DNA from: CAZTHM01 sp041946825
GTDB taxonomy: Bacteria; Acidobacteriota; Terriglobia; UBA7540
NCBI GenBank assembly: GCA_041946825.1
Contig: JBHGBD010000026.1
Coordinates: 5,583 to 69,582 of the forward strand
DNA: 64,000 nt
Direction: 5' to 3'
Shown: in pieces, positions 25,958-34,639 of the stretch
Position numbering within the stretch: position 1 is the first letter of the stretch
Layout: every line of letters begins with the position of its first letter
Program-made: the position numbers and the translations under genes
The notes under the pieces: generated by a model
Seen by the model: the letters and a program-made list of their open reading frames with translations, nothing else
Told to the model about the DNA's origin: nothing
Databases searched by the model: none

Positions 25958-27370
25958 ATGGGCTCTTCCGACAACAATTCCGACCAGGCGGGACTGCGCC
26001 TCCTGCGCCAGATCCCGGCGGTTGATGAACTCCTCGGGCGCGACGCCCTGCGCGCGCTCGAAGCCCGCGTGGGCCGGCGCATCGTGGTGGACTCCACGCG
26101 TAAAGTCCTGCAAAGCCTGCGCGGCAGGATTTCGAGCGGCCAGATTTCGGGCGTGTCGGTCGAAATGCTGGAAGAGGAAATCATCACCGCCAGCGAGGCT
26201 GATCTGGAGTTCTCGCTCCGGCCCGTCATCAACGCCACCGGAGTCATCCTGCATACGAACCTGGGCCGCGCGCCGCTGGCCCAGGAGGCGATCGAGCACC
26301 TGGCGGAAACCGCGACGCGCTATTCCAATCTGGAATACGACCTGGGGCGCGGCGAACGCGGCAAACGCGATACCCACACGGACCGCCTGTTCGCTCAATT
26401 GCTGGGGGCCGAGCGGACGCTGGTGGTCAACAACAATGCGGCGGCGGTCTTTCTTGCCCTGAATACGCTCGCCGAAGGCGGCGAGGTCATCGTCTCGCGC
26501 GGGGAGCTGATTGAAATCGGCGGATCGTTTCGCATTCCCGACATCTGCGCCAAGAGCGGCGCCGCGCTGCGCGAGGTGGGAACGACCAACCGCACGCGCC
26601 TCAGCGACTACGCCGCGGCCATCAACGAACGCACGCGGGTCCTGCTGCGCGTCCATCCCAGCAATTTCCGCGTCGTGGGATTCACGGAGCGCCCCACTCT
26701 GGCCGATATGATTGATTTGGGCCGGAAACACAACCTGCCCGTGGTGGAAGATCTGGGCAGCGGATGCCTTCTGGATTTCGCGCCCCTGGGCATTCAGGAC
26801 GAGCCGCCTGCCGGCGCGAGTTTGAAGGCCGGGGTCGATGTGGTCACCTTCAGCGGTGACAAGATGCTGGGCGGCCCGCAGGCGGGAATCCTGACGGGCA
26901 AGGCGGCGCCCCTGGAAAAGATCCGCAGGAATCCCCTGTTCCGCGCCCTGCGCGTGGACAAGCTCACTATCGCCGCGCTTGAAGCGACGGTGGCCCTCTA
27001 CCTTCGCGGCGATTTGAATGCCGTGCCGGCGTTGCGCATGATCTACGCGACGCGCGACGACATCGCCCAGCGCGCCGCGCGGCTGGCGGAGCGCCTCGCC
27101 GCAGTACCGGGGATTTCTGCCGCCGTCGAGGACGGTGATTCGGTGATTGGCGGCGGCTCGACGCCGGGCCAGTCGCTTCCGACGCGGCTGGTGGCCGTCA
27201 CCCACGTCCGGCTGAGCGCCACCGACCTCGAGGCGCTGTTGCGGCGGAATTCGCCGCCCATTATCGCGCGGATCGAGCATGGCCGGCTCCTCCTCGATTT
27301 GCGAACCGTGTTCGACGAGCAGGACGAACCAATCGTGGAGGGATTTAAGAATATCGATAAGAGTTCTTAG
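25958..27370 (+). CDS. selA: L-seryl-tRNA(Sec) selenium transferase
   Basis: ATG 25958 gives a 470-residue SelA. The PLP lysine lies in FSGDKMLGGPQAG; other landmarks are INATGVILHTNLGRAPL, YSNLEYDLGRGERG and LRVHPSNFRVVGFTE. SelA converts Ser-tRNA(Sec) to Sec-tRNA(Sec) with selenophosphate, so the genome should read some UGA codons as selenocysteine. The longer upstream frame overlaps the divergent gene and is not supported. selB, selC and selD are not in this window; a likely client is the UGA-containing gene at 51693-52259. Confidence 0.95.
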   Translation: MGSSDNNSDQAGLRLLRQIPAVDELLGRDALRALEARVGRRIVVDSTRKVLQSLRGRISSGQISGVSVEMLEEEIITASEADLEFSLRPVINATGVILHTNLGRAPLAQEAIEHLAETATRYSNLEYDLGRGERGKRDTHTDRLFAQLLGAERTLVVNNNAAAVFLALNTLAEGGEVIVSRGELIEIGGSFRIPDICAKSGAALREVGTTNRTRLSDYAAAINERTRVLLRVHPSNFRVVGFTERPTLADMIDLGRKHNLPVVEDLGSGCLLDFAPLGIQDEPPAGASLKAGVDVVTFSGDKMLGGPQAGILTGKAAPLEKIRRNPLFRALRVDKLTIAALEATVALYLRGDLNAVPALRMIYATRDDIAQRAARLAERLAAVPGISAAVEDGDSVIGGGSTPGQSLPTRLVAVTHVRLSATDLEALLRRNSPPIIARIEHGRLLLDLRTVFDEQDEPIVEGFKNIDKSS

Positions 27371-27486
27371 TTATGAATTATGAAGTATGAAAATGGCCGG
27401 ATTGGATAGCATCGCAATCTGACGGCTCGATCCCCCGGGTTCGGAGCTGGACATTCATCATTCATAATTTTGAATTCACAATTCCC
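27369..27486. repeat. Inverted word repeat (ATTATGAA / TTCATAAT)
   Basis: The left arm (27369-27398) has TTATGAATTATGAAGTATG words. The right arm (27452-27486) has CATTCATCATTCATAATTTTG. They are imperfect reverse complements and fill the gap between selA and the dehydrogenase gene. Confidence 0.6.
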
Positions 27487-28467
27487 ATGAAGGCTCTTTT
27501 CTTCGACGGAAAACTCGCGCTGCGCGAGGTCAAGACGCCCAAGCCCGGCCCCGGCGACGCCCTCATCCAGGTCACGCTGGCGGGGATCTGCGGAACCGAC
27601 CTCGAGATCCTGAAGGGGTATTCCGGCTTTCGGGGAATCCCCGGACATGAGTTCGTGGGGCGGGTGGTGGAGTGCGCCGAAAAGAAGTGGGTCGGGAAGC
27701 GCGTGGTGGGCGAAATCAACGCCTCCTGCGGGGACTGCAATTTCTGCTTGTGGGGGTTGGGCCGCCACTGCCCCACGCGCACGGTGATGGGAATCGTCGG
27801 GCGCGACGGCGCCTTCGCGGAGTACGTTGTGCTGCCCGCGGTCAATCTCCATGAAGTTCCCAAGGGCATTCCTGACGAGGCCGCCGTCTTCGTCGAGCCG
27901 CTGGCGGCGGCCGCTGAAATCCTGGAGCAAAAAGACATTCTCCCGGGGTTCCACGTGGCCGTGCTCGGAGACGGCCGGCTGGGATTGCTGGTAGCCCAGG
28001 TCTTGCACCACGCCGGAGCGCGCGTAACCCTGATCGGCAAGCACGGCTGGAAGCTCGATCTGGCCCGGTCGTGGGGCATCAGCGTGGCCTGCGTGGGCAG
28101 CGAAAGCCTGAAGCCCCGCAGCTTTACGCTGGTGGTTGAAGCCACCGGTTCGCCCGGCGCGCTGAACGAGGCACTGCGATTGGCCGTGCCCCGCGGGACC
28201 GTGGTGATGAAATCCACTTTTCACAAGCCGCCCGCGTTCGACGCCACAAAGCTGGTGGTCGATGAAATCACCCTGCTCGGCTCGCGCTGCGGAAACTTTC
28301 CGCCGGCCCTCGACCTGCTCAGCCGCCGCGCCGTGCAGGTTCTTCCGCTCATCTCCAAAACCTTCCCGCTCGAAGCGGGGCTCGAAGCATTCAAATACCT
28401 CGAGTCCGCTTCCTGCTTGAAGGTGCTGCTCTCCACGGGCGCCTCAGACTCCAAAAAGGTTCCATAG
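27487..28467 (+). CDS. Zinc-dependent alcohol dehydrogenase family protein
   Basis: The 326-residue protein is a medium-chain dehydrogenase. It has the catalytic zinc ligands in ICGTDLE and GHEFVG, and the structural zinc cysteines in CGDCNFCLWGLGRHC. The nucleotide-binding site reads AVLGDGRLGLLVAQ. It would oxidise an alcohol or polyol with NAD(P). It is slightly short for the family, and the substrate is unknown. It follows selA in the same direction, separated by a word repeat. Confidence 0.87.
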   Translation: MKALFFDGKLALREVKTPKPGPGDALIQVTLAGICGTDLEILKGYSGFRGIPGHEFVGRVVECAEKKWVGKRVVGEINASCGDCNFCLWGLGRHCPTRTVMGIVGRDGAFAEYVVLPAVNLHEVPKGIPDEAAVFVEPLAAAAEILEQKDILPGFHVAVLGDGRLGLLVAQVLHHAGARVTLIGKHGWKLDLARSWGISVACVGSESLKPRSFTLVVEATGSPGALNEALRLAVPRGTVVMKSTFHKPPAFDATKLVVDEITLLGSRCGNFPPALDLLSRRAVQVLPLISKTFPLEAGLEAFKYLESASCLKVLLSTGASDSKKVP

Positions 28468-28490
28468 GTCGGTGATCGGGCGGTGGCAGG

Positions 28491-28929
28491 TCAGGCGTGC
28501 CGCTGCGCATGGTGGGTTCGCAGCCAGTCGTCCGCAAAGTCGTTTCCAGGCACTCTCAAGATCGTGTGGATATGATTCGCATCGTTGAACCTTTCCCGAG
28601 TCCCCACCGCCAGGCTGTTGTCGTATTCGATCAGCAACCCGGGGCCGTGAATCCGGTAGTACACGGGCTTGCCCGGCTCCGACGAGCCCATCCAGGCAAA
28701 GCACAGGCTGTCGAGACCGTCCCGCCCGGTGGGCGTCATTGAAGGCGAATTGGATTTGTTGCCGCAGTTCAGGCCGCAGAACGCGGAGCAACTCCGCCAC
28801 CGCGTCCGCAATTCCTTGCGCAACGCCCGGACTTGCGATCGCCGGCGCCTGCTGATGCTTGGGCGCGGCGCGCCACACCGGGACCGCCAACGCCATCGTT
28901 AATCGCGAGAAGAAAGTCCTTCGAACCAT
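28491..28929 (-). pseudogene. DUF3500 gene remnant, internally deleted and frameshifted
   Basis: A start at ATG 28929 gives a signal-peptide-like N-terminus, then LRPELRQQIQFAFNDAHR. Near 28745 the recognisable sequence moves to another frame, which reads GLDSLCFAWMGSSEPGKPVY, YRIHGPGLLIEYDN and NHIHTILRVPGNDFADDWL, the C-terminal end of DUF3500 proteins. The two pieces together are far shorter than the usual 300 or more residues, so most of the centre is missing. Neither frame makes a full domain. Confidence 0.65.
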
Positions 28930-29032
28930 CCGGATGCTCCTCAAGCTGCAAGGCTGAAGAGTATCATTAATCCTTCGAAACAGGGACCAGTCATGGTGCC
29001 GGTAAGACTTATGCGAAGGCGCGCGCCCCGGT

Positions 29033-30553
29033 TCAAGAGGCGGGAAACGCCATCTCTTCCACGAAGACTTCCTGAAAATGGGGATCGGTGTTGAGGGTAA
29101 CGTGCTCGACGCGGCGGCGCAGCGCGGAATATTCAAAGTCTTCGTCGCGGGGGTTGAAGAGCGCGAGCTTGGCGCCGAGCAGCGCGGTATTGCCGGCGGG
29201 CGTGACCATCTCGGGCGAAAAATCCAGCAGGCCGATGCGGCGGGCGCTGGCGCGGTTGATGTAGTTGCCGAACGCTCCGGCGAGATAGAGGCGCGTCAAA
29301 TCCTTCGCCTCTGCGCCGCAGCGCGCCAGGAGCAAGCGGATTCCCGCCGCAATCGCGCCCTTGGCAAGCTGCAATTCGCGGACATCGTTCTGCGAGAGAC
29401 TGACCGGCTCGCAAAGCAGGAGCGCGCCGTTCGCGCCGTCGCGCAGGCGTCCGCTGGGCTGAATCATGCCGAGGTCGAGCGCCGCGGCGACGGCGTCCAC
29501 CAGGCCGCTGCCGCAAATGCCGCGCGGCGCGACGTTGCCGAGCACATGGCAGCCGAGCGCCCCCGCTTCGACGCTGACCGTGGAGATCGCTCCCGTCGCG
29601 GCGCGCATGCCCATCGAAATCCGCGCGCCCTCGAACGCCGGTCCAGCGGCCGTCGAGGCGCAGAGCAGGCGCGCGCGGTTGCCGATCACAATCTCGCCGT
29701 TCGTGCCGAGATCGACGAGGCCCACCAGCGCGTCGCTTGAATCGAGCCGCGCGGCGAGGATTCCGGCGAGGATGTCGCTGCCCACAAACCCGCCCAGGCA
29801 GGGCAGAAATCGCACCGGGGGATCGCCGGCGAGATTCCATCCCAGCTCGGTCGAGCGAAAAACTTCCAGGCCGTCGCGCGCGGGCTCGAACGGGTAGCGC
29901 GAGAGCGGCTCGATGTCGATGCCGCAGAACAGGTGGTGCATCACGGTGTTGCCCACCACGGTGACGGCGGTGATTCGCTCGCTTGCGGGTCTCGCGGCGT
30001 CGAGGAGCTCGGTGATGAGCTTTCCGATTTGATTGCGCACCAGGGCGCTCAGCCGGCGCAGGCCTTCGGGCTGAAGCGCATAGCTGACGCGGCTCATCAC
30101 GTCGGCGCCAAAGCTCGCCTGGTGATTGAGCGCCGTGCGCACCGCGAGGACGTGCGCGTTGCGCAGGTCGAGCAGTTGTGCGACGAGTGTCGTCGTGCCG
30201 AGGTCCACCGCCACGCCCAGGCCTTCGCGCGGCGTGAACTCGAAGACCGAATTGTCCGCGAGGATCGCCGCTTCCCACTGGCCGAGCTCGAGCGTGAGGT
30301 CGCTTTCGGCGCGGCAACAGCAAGAGAGCCGCCAGCCCGCCGCGAGCTCTTCTTCGCTTAACAGCCCGCGCTGCTCCGGCGTGATGGGCAACGCGCCACG
30401 CGCCACGCGCACCCGGCAGCCCTTGCAGCGCGCGCGCCCGCCGCAGGGGAATTCCACGCCGTGGGCGAACAGCACGTCTTGGAGCGGAGTTCCGCGCTCA
30501 AGCTCGAAGGTTTCTCCAAGCGGCTGGAGTTCGATGTGAACGGTGTCGGGCAT
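29033..30553 (-). CDS. Reductive activator of corrinoid proteins (RACo-like ASKHA ATPase)
   Basis: From ATG 30553 the 506-residue product starts with a 2Fe-2S ferredoxin domain (Cys37, Cys43, Cys46 and a cysteine of the run at 78-80). It continues with an ASKHA ATPase domain (VAVDLGTTTLVAQLL near 107; GLVDLGTNGEI; CGSGLVD; LYLAGAFGNYI). RACo uses ATP to drive uphill reduction of inactive Co(II) corrinoid proteins so that they can accept methyl groups again. It is the last gene of the corrinoid cluster, separated from it by a 157-base inverted-repeat element. Confidence 0.9.
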   Translation of the reverse strand: MPDTVHIELQPLGETFELERGTPLQDVLFAHGVEFPCGGRARCKGCRVRVARGALPITPEQRGLLSEEELAAGWRLSCCCRAESDLTLELGQWEAAILADNSVFEFTPREGLGVAVDLGTTTLVAQLLDLRNAHVLAVRTALNHQASFGADVMSRVSYALQPEGLRRLSALVRNQIGKLITELLDAARPASERITAVTVVGNTVMHHLFCGIDIEPLSRYPFEPARDGLEVFRSTELGWNLAGDPPVRFLPCLGGFVGSDILAGILAARLDSSDALVGLVDLGTNGEIVIGNRARLLCASTAAGPAFEGARISMGMRAATGAISTVSVEAGALGCHVLGNVAPRGICGSGLVDAVAAALDLGMIQPSGRLRDGANGALLLCEPVSLSQNDVRELQLAKGAIAAGIRLLLARCGAEAKDLTRLYLAGAFGNYINRASARRIGLLDFSPEMVTPAGNTALLGAKLALFNPRDEDFEYSALRRRVEHVTLNTDPHFQEVFVEEMAFPAS

Positions 30554-30608
30554 GCAGTAATGAAACTTGGGTAAGAATCCTTCGGGAATGGCTCTCCACA
30601 CCCGATGA

Positions 30609-30765
30609 CTGTCATCCTGAGCGAAGCGAAGGATCCTTTTCAGTCTGTTCAGGGTCAGCCATACGAAACGTCCGCGATCGCGCCCTGGCCGCCTCCTCGG
30701 TAACTACAGAGATCCTTCGTCGTCCCGCTTCCGCACGGAGGAATCGGGACTCCTCAGGATGACAG
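30609..30765. repeat. CTGTCATCCTGAG inverted-repeat element (MITE-like)
   Basis: CTGTCATCCTGAG (30609-30621) and CTCAGGATGACAG (30753-30765) are perfect 13-base terminal inverted repeats, and subterminal GAAGGATCC/GATCCTTC words are present. The right end overlaps the last codons and stop (30754-30756) of the UroD-like gene. Confidence 0.8.
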
Positions 30766-31770
30766 GCATGCGCGCGCGTACTCGGCGAAGGCGCGGACGT
30801 TTTCGGGCGGCGTGTCGCGCGGAATCTCGCAGCCCGCGCCGACAATGTAGCGCGCGCCCGCCGCGCGGTGGCATTCCGCGAGCGCCGCCGCGATGGACTC
30901 GGGCGTGCCGCCCCGCACGGCGCGAACGGGATCGAGATTGCCCAGCAGCGCCTGATTCGGCCCCATCTTCGCGCGCGCCTCCGCAATCGGCACCATGAAA
31001 TCAAGATCGACAATCTCGCAGCCCAGGCGGCCCATGCCCTCGAGAATCCTCCGCGTGTTCCCGCAGATGTGCAGGCGCACGCGCGCGCCCAGGGCGTGCA
31101 GGCCGTCGATCATTTTCTTCTCGTAGGGCCAGACGAATTCTTCGTAAATCGCCGGGCCCACCAGCGACGCCGCCGCGTCGCCGATGCCCATCAAGTCGAT
31201 TCCCGCGTCGATCTGCGCGCGCGCGAAGCGCAGTTCCATCTCGACGACGAATCCGAAGAGGTCGCGCACGAACGCCGGGTCGTCGTAGAAATCCGTCATC
31301 AGCGTGTTGATGCCGCGCAAGTCGGCGGCTTCGGCACACGGCCCTTCAATCCAGCCTTCGATAAGTTTCTCGCCGCGAACGCGCTCTTTGAAAAGCTCCA
31401 CGCCGTTCACGCGGTTGGTCATTCGCCCCCCGCCAAGCGGATCGGGAATCTTCATGGTCGCGAGCGTCGCCTTTTCTACGAGCTTTGCCTGAGTCTCATC
31501 AATAGCGGGAGGCTGGTTGTCGAAATACTTGATCGCGGCGCCGCAGTCGCTTGCCTCGCAGCCCGGATCGGAGATGACCGAGACGTAATCGAAACCAAAA
31601 ATCTCTGCCGTGCGCAGCTGCGCCTCGACCAGCACGCGGAAGTCGGTGGCGTAGTCGCGATACTTCGCGCCCATCTGATCGCCGGCGAACATCATGGTGA
31701 TGGGCATGCAGGGCAGATGGTCCACCGGCTGTCCCGCCATCATGGCCAGCACTCGCTCCCGGCTATTCAT
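30754..31770 (-). CDS. UroD-family corrinoid methyltransferase (MtaA/CmuA-like), copy B
   Basis: ATG 31770 gives a 338-residue TIM-barrel protein of the uroporphyrinogen decarboxylase superfamily. The zinc ligands of the methyltransferase branch are present: His234 and Cys236 in LHICGNT, and Cys314 in GAGCEIPRDTPPENV. These mark methyl transfer to or from a corrinoid, as in CmuA and MtaA, and not heme synthesis. The last residues (CLSS) and stop come from a repeat element. It is a tandem paralogue of the next gene upstream, 17 bases away. Confidence 0.87.
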   Translation of the reverse strand: MNSRERVLAMMAGQPVDHLPCMPITMMFAGDQMGAKYRDYATDFRVLVEAQLRTAEIFGFDYVSVISDPGCEASDCGAAIKYFDNQPPAIDETQAKLVEKATLATMKIPDPLGGGRMTNRVNGVELFKERVRGEKLIEGWIEGPCAEAADLRGINTLMTDFYDDPAFVRDLFGFVVEMELRFARAQIDAGIDLMGIGDAAASLVGPAIYEEFVWPYEKKMIDGLHALGARVRLHICGNTRRILEGMGRLGCEIVDLDFMVPIAEARAKMGPNQALLGNLDPVRAVRGGTPESIAAALAECHRAAGARYIVGAGCEIPRDTPPENVRAFAEYARACLSS

Positions 31771-31787
31771 GGCCTTTTCTCTCGGGT

Positions 31788-32795
31788 CTAGACATGGGAA
31801 CGGGCATACTCGGCCAGCGCGCGCAGGTTGGCAGGCGGGGTGTCGCGCGGGACCTCGCAACCGGCGCCGGCGATGTACCGGGGCCCCGCTTGGCGGTGGC
31901 ATTCGGCCGTCGCTGTGGTGACGCCCTCCGGCGTGGCGTCCCGCAGCACGCGCACGGGATCGAGATTGCCCAGCAGCACCTGATGGGCGCCCATCTTCTC
32001 CCGAGCCTCGGCCAGCGACACCATGGAATCCAGGTCAACGATCTCGCAGCCCAGCCTGCCCATGCCGGCAAGAATCCGGCGCGTGTTCCCGCAGATGTGC
32101 AGGCGGACGCGCGTGCCCAGGGCATGCATTCCGTCGACGAGGCGCTTCTCAAACGGCCAGACAAATTCTTCATAAATCCTGGGCCCCACCAGCGAAGCGG
32201 CAGGGTCGCCCACGCCGATCAAATCTGCTCCCGCCTCCGCCTGGGCGCGGGCGAAGCGCAGCGCCAGCTCCACGACAAAAGTGAAGAGTTCGCGGACGAA
32301 TGCCGGGTCGTCGTAGAAGTCCAGCATCAGGGTGTTGATGCCGCGCAAGTCGGCTGCCGCGCCGCAGGGCCCCTCGACCCAGCCCTCGACGATCTTCTCG
32401 AGGCCCACGCGCTCTTTGAGCAGAGCGATGCCCTTGACCCGATCGTGCATTCGTTCGCCGCCCAGGGGGTCGGGCGATCCGAGAGTATCCAATCGACTCT
32501 TGTCGGCCAGGAGGGCGCGCTTCTCGACCACCGACGGCGGCTGATCGTCGAAGTATTCCACCACCGCGCCGCAGTCGGGCGCCTCGCGAGTCTCGGCGAT
32601 GCAGGAGACATGATCGAAACCGAATTCCCGGGCGGTCCGGATCTGCGCTTCCGCCAGAACGCGATAATCCAAAGCGTAGTCGCGATATTTGCGGCCAATC
32701 TGGTCGGTGGCAAACATCATGGTGATGGGCATGCAGGGCAGATGGTCCACGGGCCGGCCGTCGACCATCGCCAGGACTCGCTCGCGGCCGTTCAC
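31788..32795 (-). CDS. UroD-family corrinoid methyltransferase (MtaA/CmuA-like), copy A
   Basis: The 335-residue product closely parallels copy B, including LHICGNTRRIL and GAGCEVPRDTPPANL with the zinc-binding His and Cys residues. The two differ most around residues 65-110, which may reflect substrate choice. It overlaps the DUF1638 gene by four bases (32792-32795), so translation is coupled. It probably moves a methyl group from an unknown donor to the corrinoid protein encoded at the head of the cluster. Confidence 0.87.
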   Translation of the reverse strand: MNGRERVLAMVDGRPVDHLPCMPITMMFATDQIGRKYRDYALDYRVLAEAQIRTAREFGFDHVSCIAETREAPDCGAVVEYFDDQPPSVVEKRALLADKSRLDTLGSPDPLGGERMHDRVKGIALLKERVGLEKIVEGWVEGPCGAAADLRGINTLMLDFYDDPAFVRELFTFVVELALRFARAQAEAGADLIGVGDPAASLVGPRIYEEFVWPFEKRLVDGMHALGTRVRLHICGNTRRILAGMGRLGCEIVDLDSMVSLAEAREKMGAHQVLLGNLDPVRVLRDATPEGVTTATAECHRQAGPRYIAGAGCEVPRDTPPANLRALAEYARSHV

Positions 32796-33541
32796 GGCTT
32801 GGCCTCCTCGGCGGCGATGATGCCTTCGTCGTACTTCGCCACCACGCGCCAGCCGGGCGGAACCACCAGGAATTCCTTGGCGTCCCAGACGCCGTCCACC
32901 AGGCGCTGGATCATCGAGAGGTCTCCCTGGATCTTCTCGAATTTCCAGCCGCGCTCGCGGGCATCCTGGCGCGTGCGCCGCTCGAAGCTCTCGTCGGGCT
33001 CGACCCCCATCTCAACGAAGGTCATTTGCGAGTAGTTCTTCACCGTGTCGCACAGTTCCTGGTAGAGGTATTGGGCGTTGTCCTCGCCATACTTCGCGAC
33101 CAGCGATTCGTAGTTCGCATCCATTCCCATCTGGTGCGCGATGGAGAGTTGGCTCAGGTCGCCGCCGTTCGCGCCGCGCTCAATCCATCCGGTAGTCTTG
33201 AAATAGACTCCCGGATTAGAGTTGAAGTAATCCAGGTAGCGTTCCTTGCTGCCCAAAAACAACGTGATGCAGTCGTGCGCGCGCGGGGCAACGAGCGGGA
33301 CGGCGCGCGCCGTCAGCCCCGCCAGGCCGTTGTTGCAAAGCCCGTAGCCCAAAAGCACGGCGGAATATTTCGTCGCGTCAACACGGTCCACGGTCTCCTG
33401 CAGGCGCGCCAGCATCCTGGCGCTGCCGATATCGTGGAGCCCCTTGGTGAGGAATTCGACATCGACAGGGTTCGGCGAGCGCGCCACCGCCGTGCACATC
33501 TCGCGGTAGAAGATTTCGCAACTGATCAGTTTGAGCCGCAT
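32792..33541 (-). CDS. DUF1638 protein in corrinoid methyltransferase operon
   Basis: ATG 33541 gives a 249-residue product with the DUF1638 pattern: LKLISCEIFYRE at the start, AVLLGYGLCNNGLAGL, then CITLFLGSKERYLDYF. DUF1638 proteins are recurrent neighbours of corrinoid methyltransferases; their reaction is not known to me. Conserved Cys and His residues (C25, C78, H98) could bind metal. A few upstream in-frame codons lie in the repeat and are left out. Confidence 0.8.
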   Translation of the reverse strand: MRLKLISCEIFYREMCTAVARSPNPVDVEFLTKGLHDIGSARMLARLQETVDRVDATKYSAVLLGYGLCNNGLAGLTARAVPLVAPRAHDCITLFLGSKERYLDYFNSNPGVYFKTTGWIERGANGGDLSQLSIAHQMGMDANYESLVAKYGEDNAQYLYQELCDTVKNYSQMTFVEMGVEPDESFERRTRQDARERGWKFEKIQGDLSMIQRLVDGVWDAKEFLVVPPGWRVVAKYDEGIIAAEEAKP

Positions 33542-33553
33542 CTTTGCTTGTCC

Positions 33554-33666
33554 GCCCTCACCCCCCACCCCTCTCCCGCGGGGAGAGAGGGGATCGCAGC
33601 CATTCGTTCTTTCCAGCCTTCTCCCTCAGGGAGAGGGTGTCCCGATTCCATCGGGACGGGTGAGGG
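33554..33666. repeat. REP-like palindromic repeat, copy 2
   Basis: Same plan as at 21168-21313: outer CCCTCACCC and GGGTGAGGG, inner CCCTCTCCC-GC-GGGGAGAG, then CCCTCAGGGAGAGGG and GTCCCGATTCCATCGGGAC. It lies inside the corrinoid cluster between the DUF1638 and homocysteine-methyltransferase-like genes. Confidence 0.85.
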
Positions 33667-33670
33667 TTCG

Positions 33671-34639
33671 CTATTTCCTGCGCCAGCGCCGCAAGGTCTC
33701 GACAATGGCCCAGACGAATTCCGGCCCTGTGCCGCAGCACCCGCCAATGAAACTCGCGCCCGCCTGGAGCAACGCGGGAACAAACGCCGCAAAGGCTTCC
33801 GGAGTCGTTCGATATACGGCGTTGCCGTTAACGATCTCGGGCAGGCCGGCGTTGGGCTTGATCCAGATGGGCCGGTCGGTCGCGGCGTGCAGGCGCGCGC
33901 AGATGGAAACAAACGCGGCAATGCCCTGGCCGCAGTTGGCGCCGATGGCGTCGGCGCCCGCCGCGGTCAACGCCTCCGCGGCCTGCTCGGGCGTGACGCC
34001 CATCATCGTGCGGTCCTTTTCCTTCCCCGAATCAAAAACCATCGAAGCGACGACGGGAAAGTCGGTTTGTCGCGCCGCCGCGACCGCCAGTTTTGCTTCC
34101 GCCAAATCCGTCATCGTCTCGATGGCAAAGCCGTCCACGCCGGCCGCGGACAGAACCTTGACCTGTTCTTCAAACGCTCGCTTCAGATCGCCTTCGCTGA
34201 CTTCTCCCGTCATCAGCATTTTTCCACTCGGGCCGATGGAAGCGAACACGGAAGCCGTATGGCTCGCCGCGCGGCGGGCGATCTCGACCGCCGCCAGGTT
34301 GATGGCTTCCAGTTTGTCGGCGAGCGAATAACTTTCCAGCGCCACGCGGTTTCCCCGGAAGGTGTTGGTCAGAATGATCTCGCTGCCGGATTCGACGTAT
34401 CGGCGCGCCACTTCCTCCACTTTGGCGGGGTTGGTGAGATTCCACAGATCGGGGCACTCGCCGGTCAGCAGGCCGCGCGCCATCAACTGCGTTCCCAGGG
34501 CGCCGTCGGTGACGACCGGCGCGTGGGACAGCAATTCACGAAGGAGCGGCTTGACCGCCTGGCTTTTCCGCGCGCGCGCCGAGGGCGCTTTGGCGCGCCT
34601 CGCCGGCTTCCGCGCTGCTCCTGATTTGCCTCGCTTCAT
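33671..34639 (-). CDS. Homocysteine S-methyltransferase family protein
   Basis: The 322-residue product has a Lys/Arg/Ala-rich tail at residues 1-29, then a homocysteine-methyltransferase barrel: VVTDGALGTQLMARG, LTNTFRGNRVAL, and zinc ligands in GANCGQG and GGCCGTGP. This is the MetH N-terminal/BHMT fold, which normally activates homocysteine as methyl acceptor. In this cluster it may pass methyl from the corrinoid protein to homocysteine, or serve as a methyl-donor module. It overlaps the upstream gene by four bases. Confidence 0.85.
   Translation of the reverse strand: MKRGKSGAARKPARRAKAPSARARKSQAVKPLLRELLSHAPVVTDGALGTQLMARGLLTGECPDLWNLTNPAKVEEVARRYVESGSEIILTNTFRGNRVALESYSLADKLEAINLAAVEIARRAASHTASVFASIGPSGKMLMTGEVSEGDLKRAFEEQVKVLSAAGVDGFAIETMTDLAEAKLAVAAARQTDFPVVASMVFDSGKEKDRTMMGVTPEQAAEALTAAGADAIGANCGQGIAAFVSICARLHAATDRPIWIKPNAGLPEIVNGNAVYRTTPEAFAAFVPALLQAGASFIGGCCGTGPEFVWAIVETLRRWRRK

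Noticed and set aside
25253..27280. Long minus-strand frame covering the hypothetical gene and all of selA
   Set aside because: Only the last 185 codons look like protein. The rest is the antisense of selA, a common artefact in GC-rich DNA.
29133..30323. Second-frame Arg/Pro-rich frame inside the RACo gene
   Set aside because: It has the composition of a GC-rich shadow and no recognisable domain, while RACo motifs occupy the other frame throughout.
30754..32795. hemE (uroporphyrinogen decarboxylase) duplicates
   Set aside because: The HxC and GAGCE zinc ligands of the methyltransferase branch are present, and the genes lie in a corrinoid operon.
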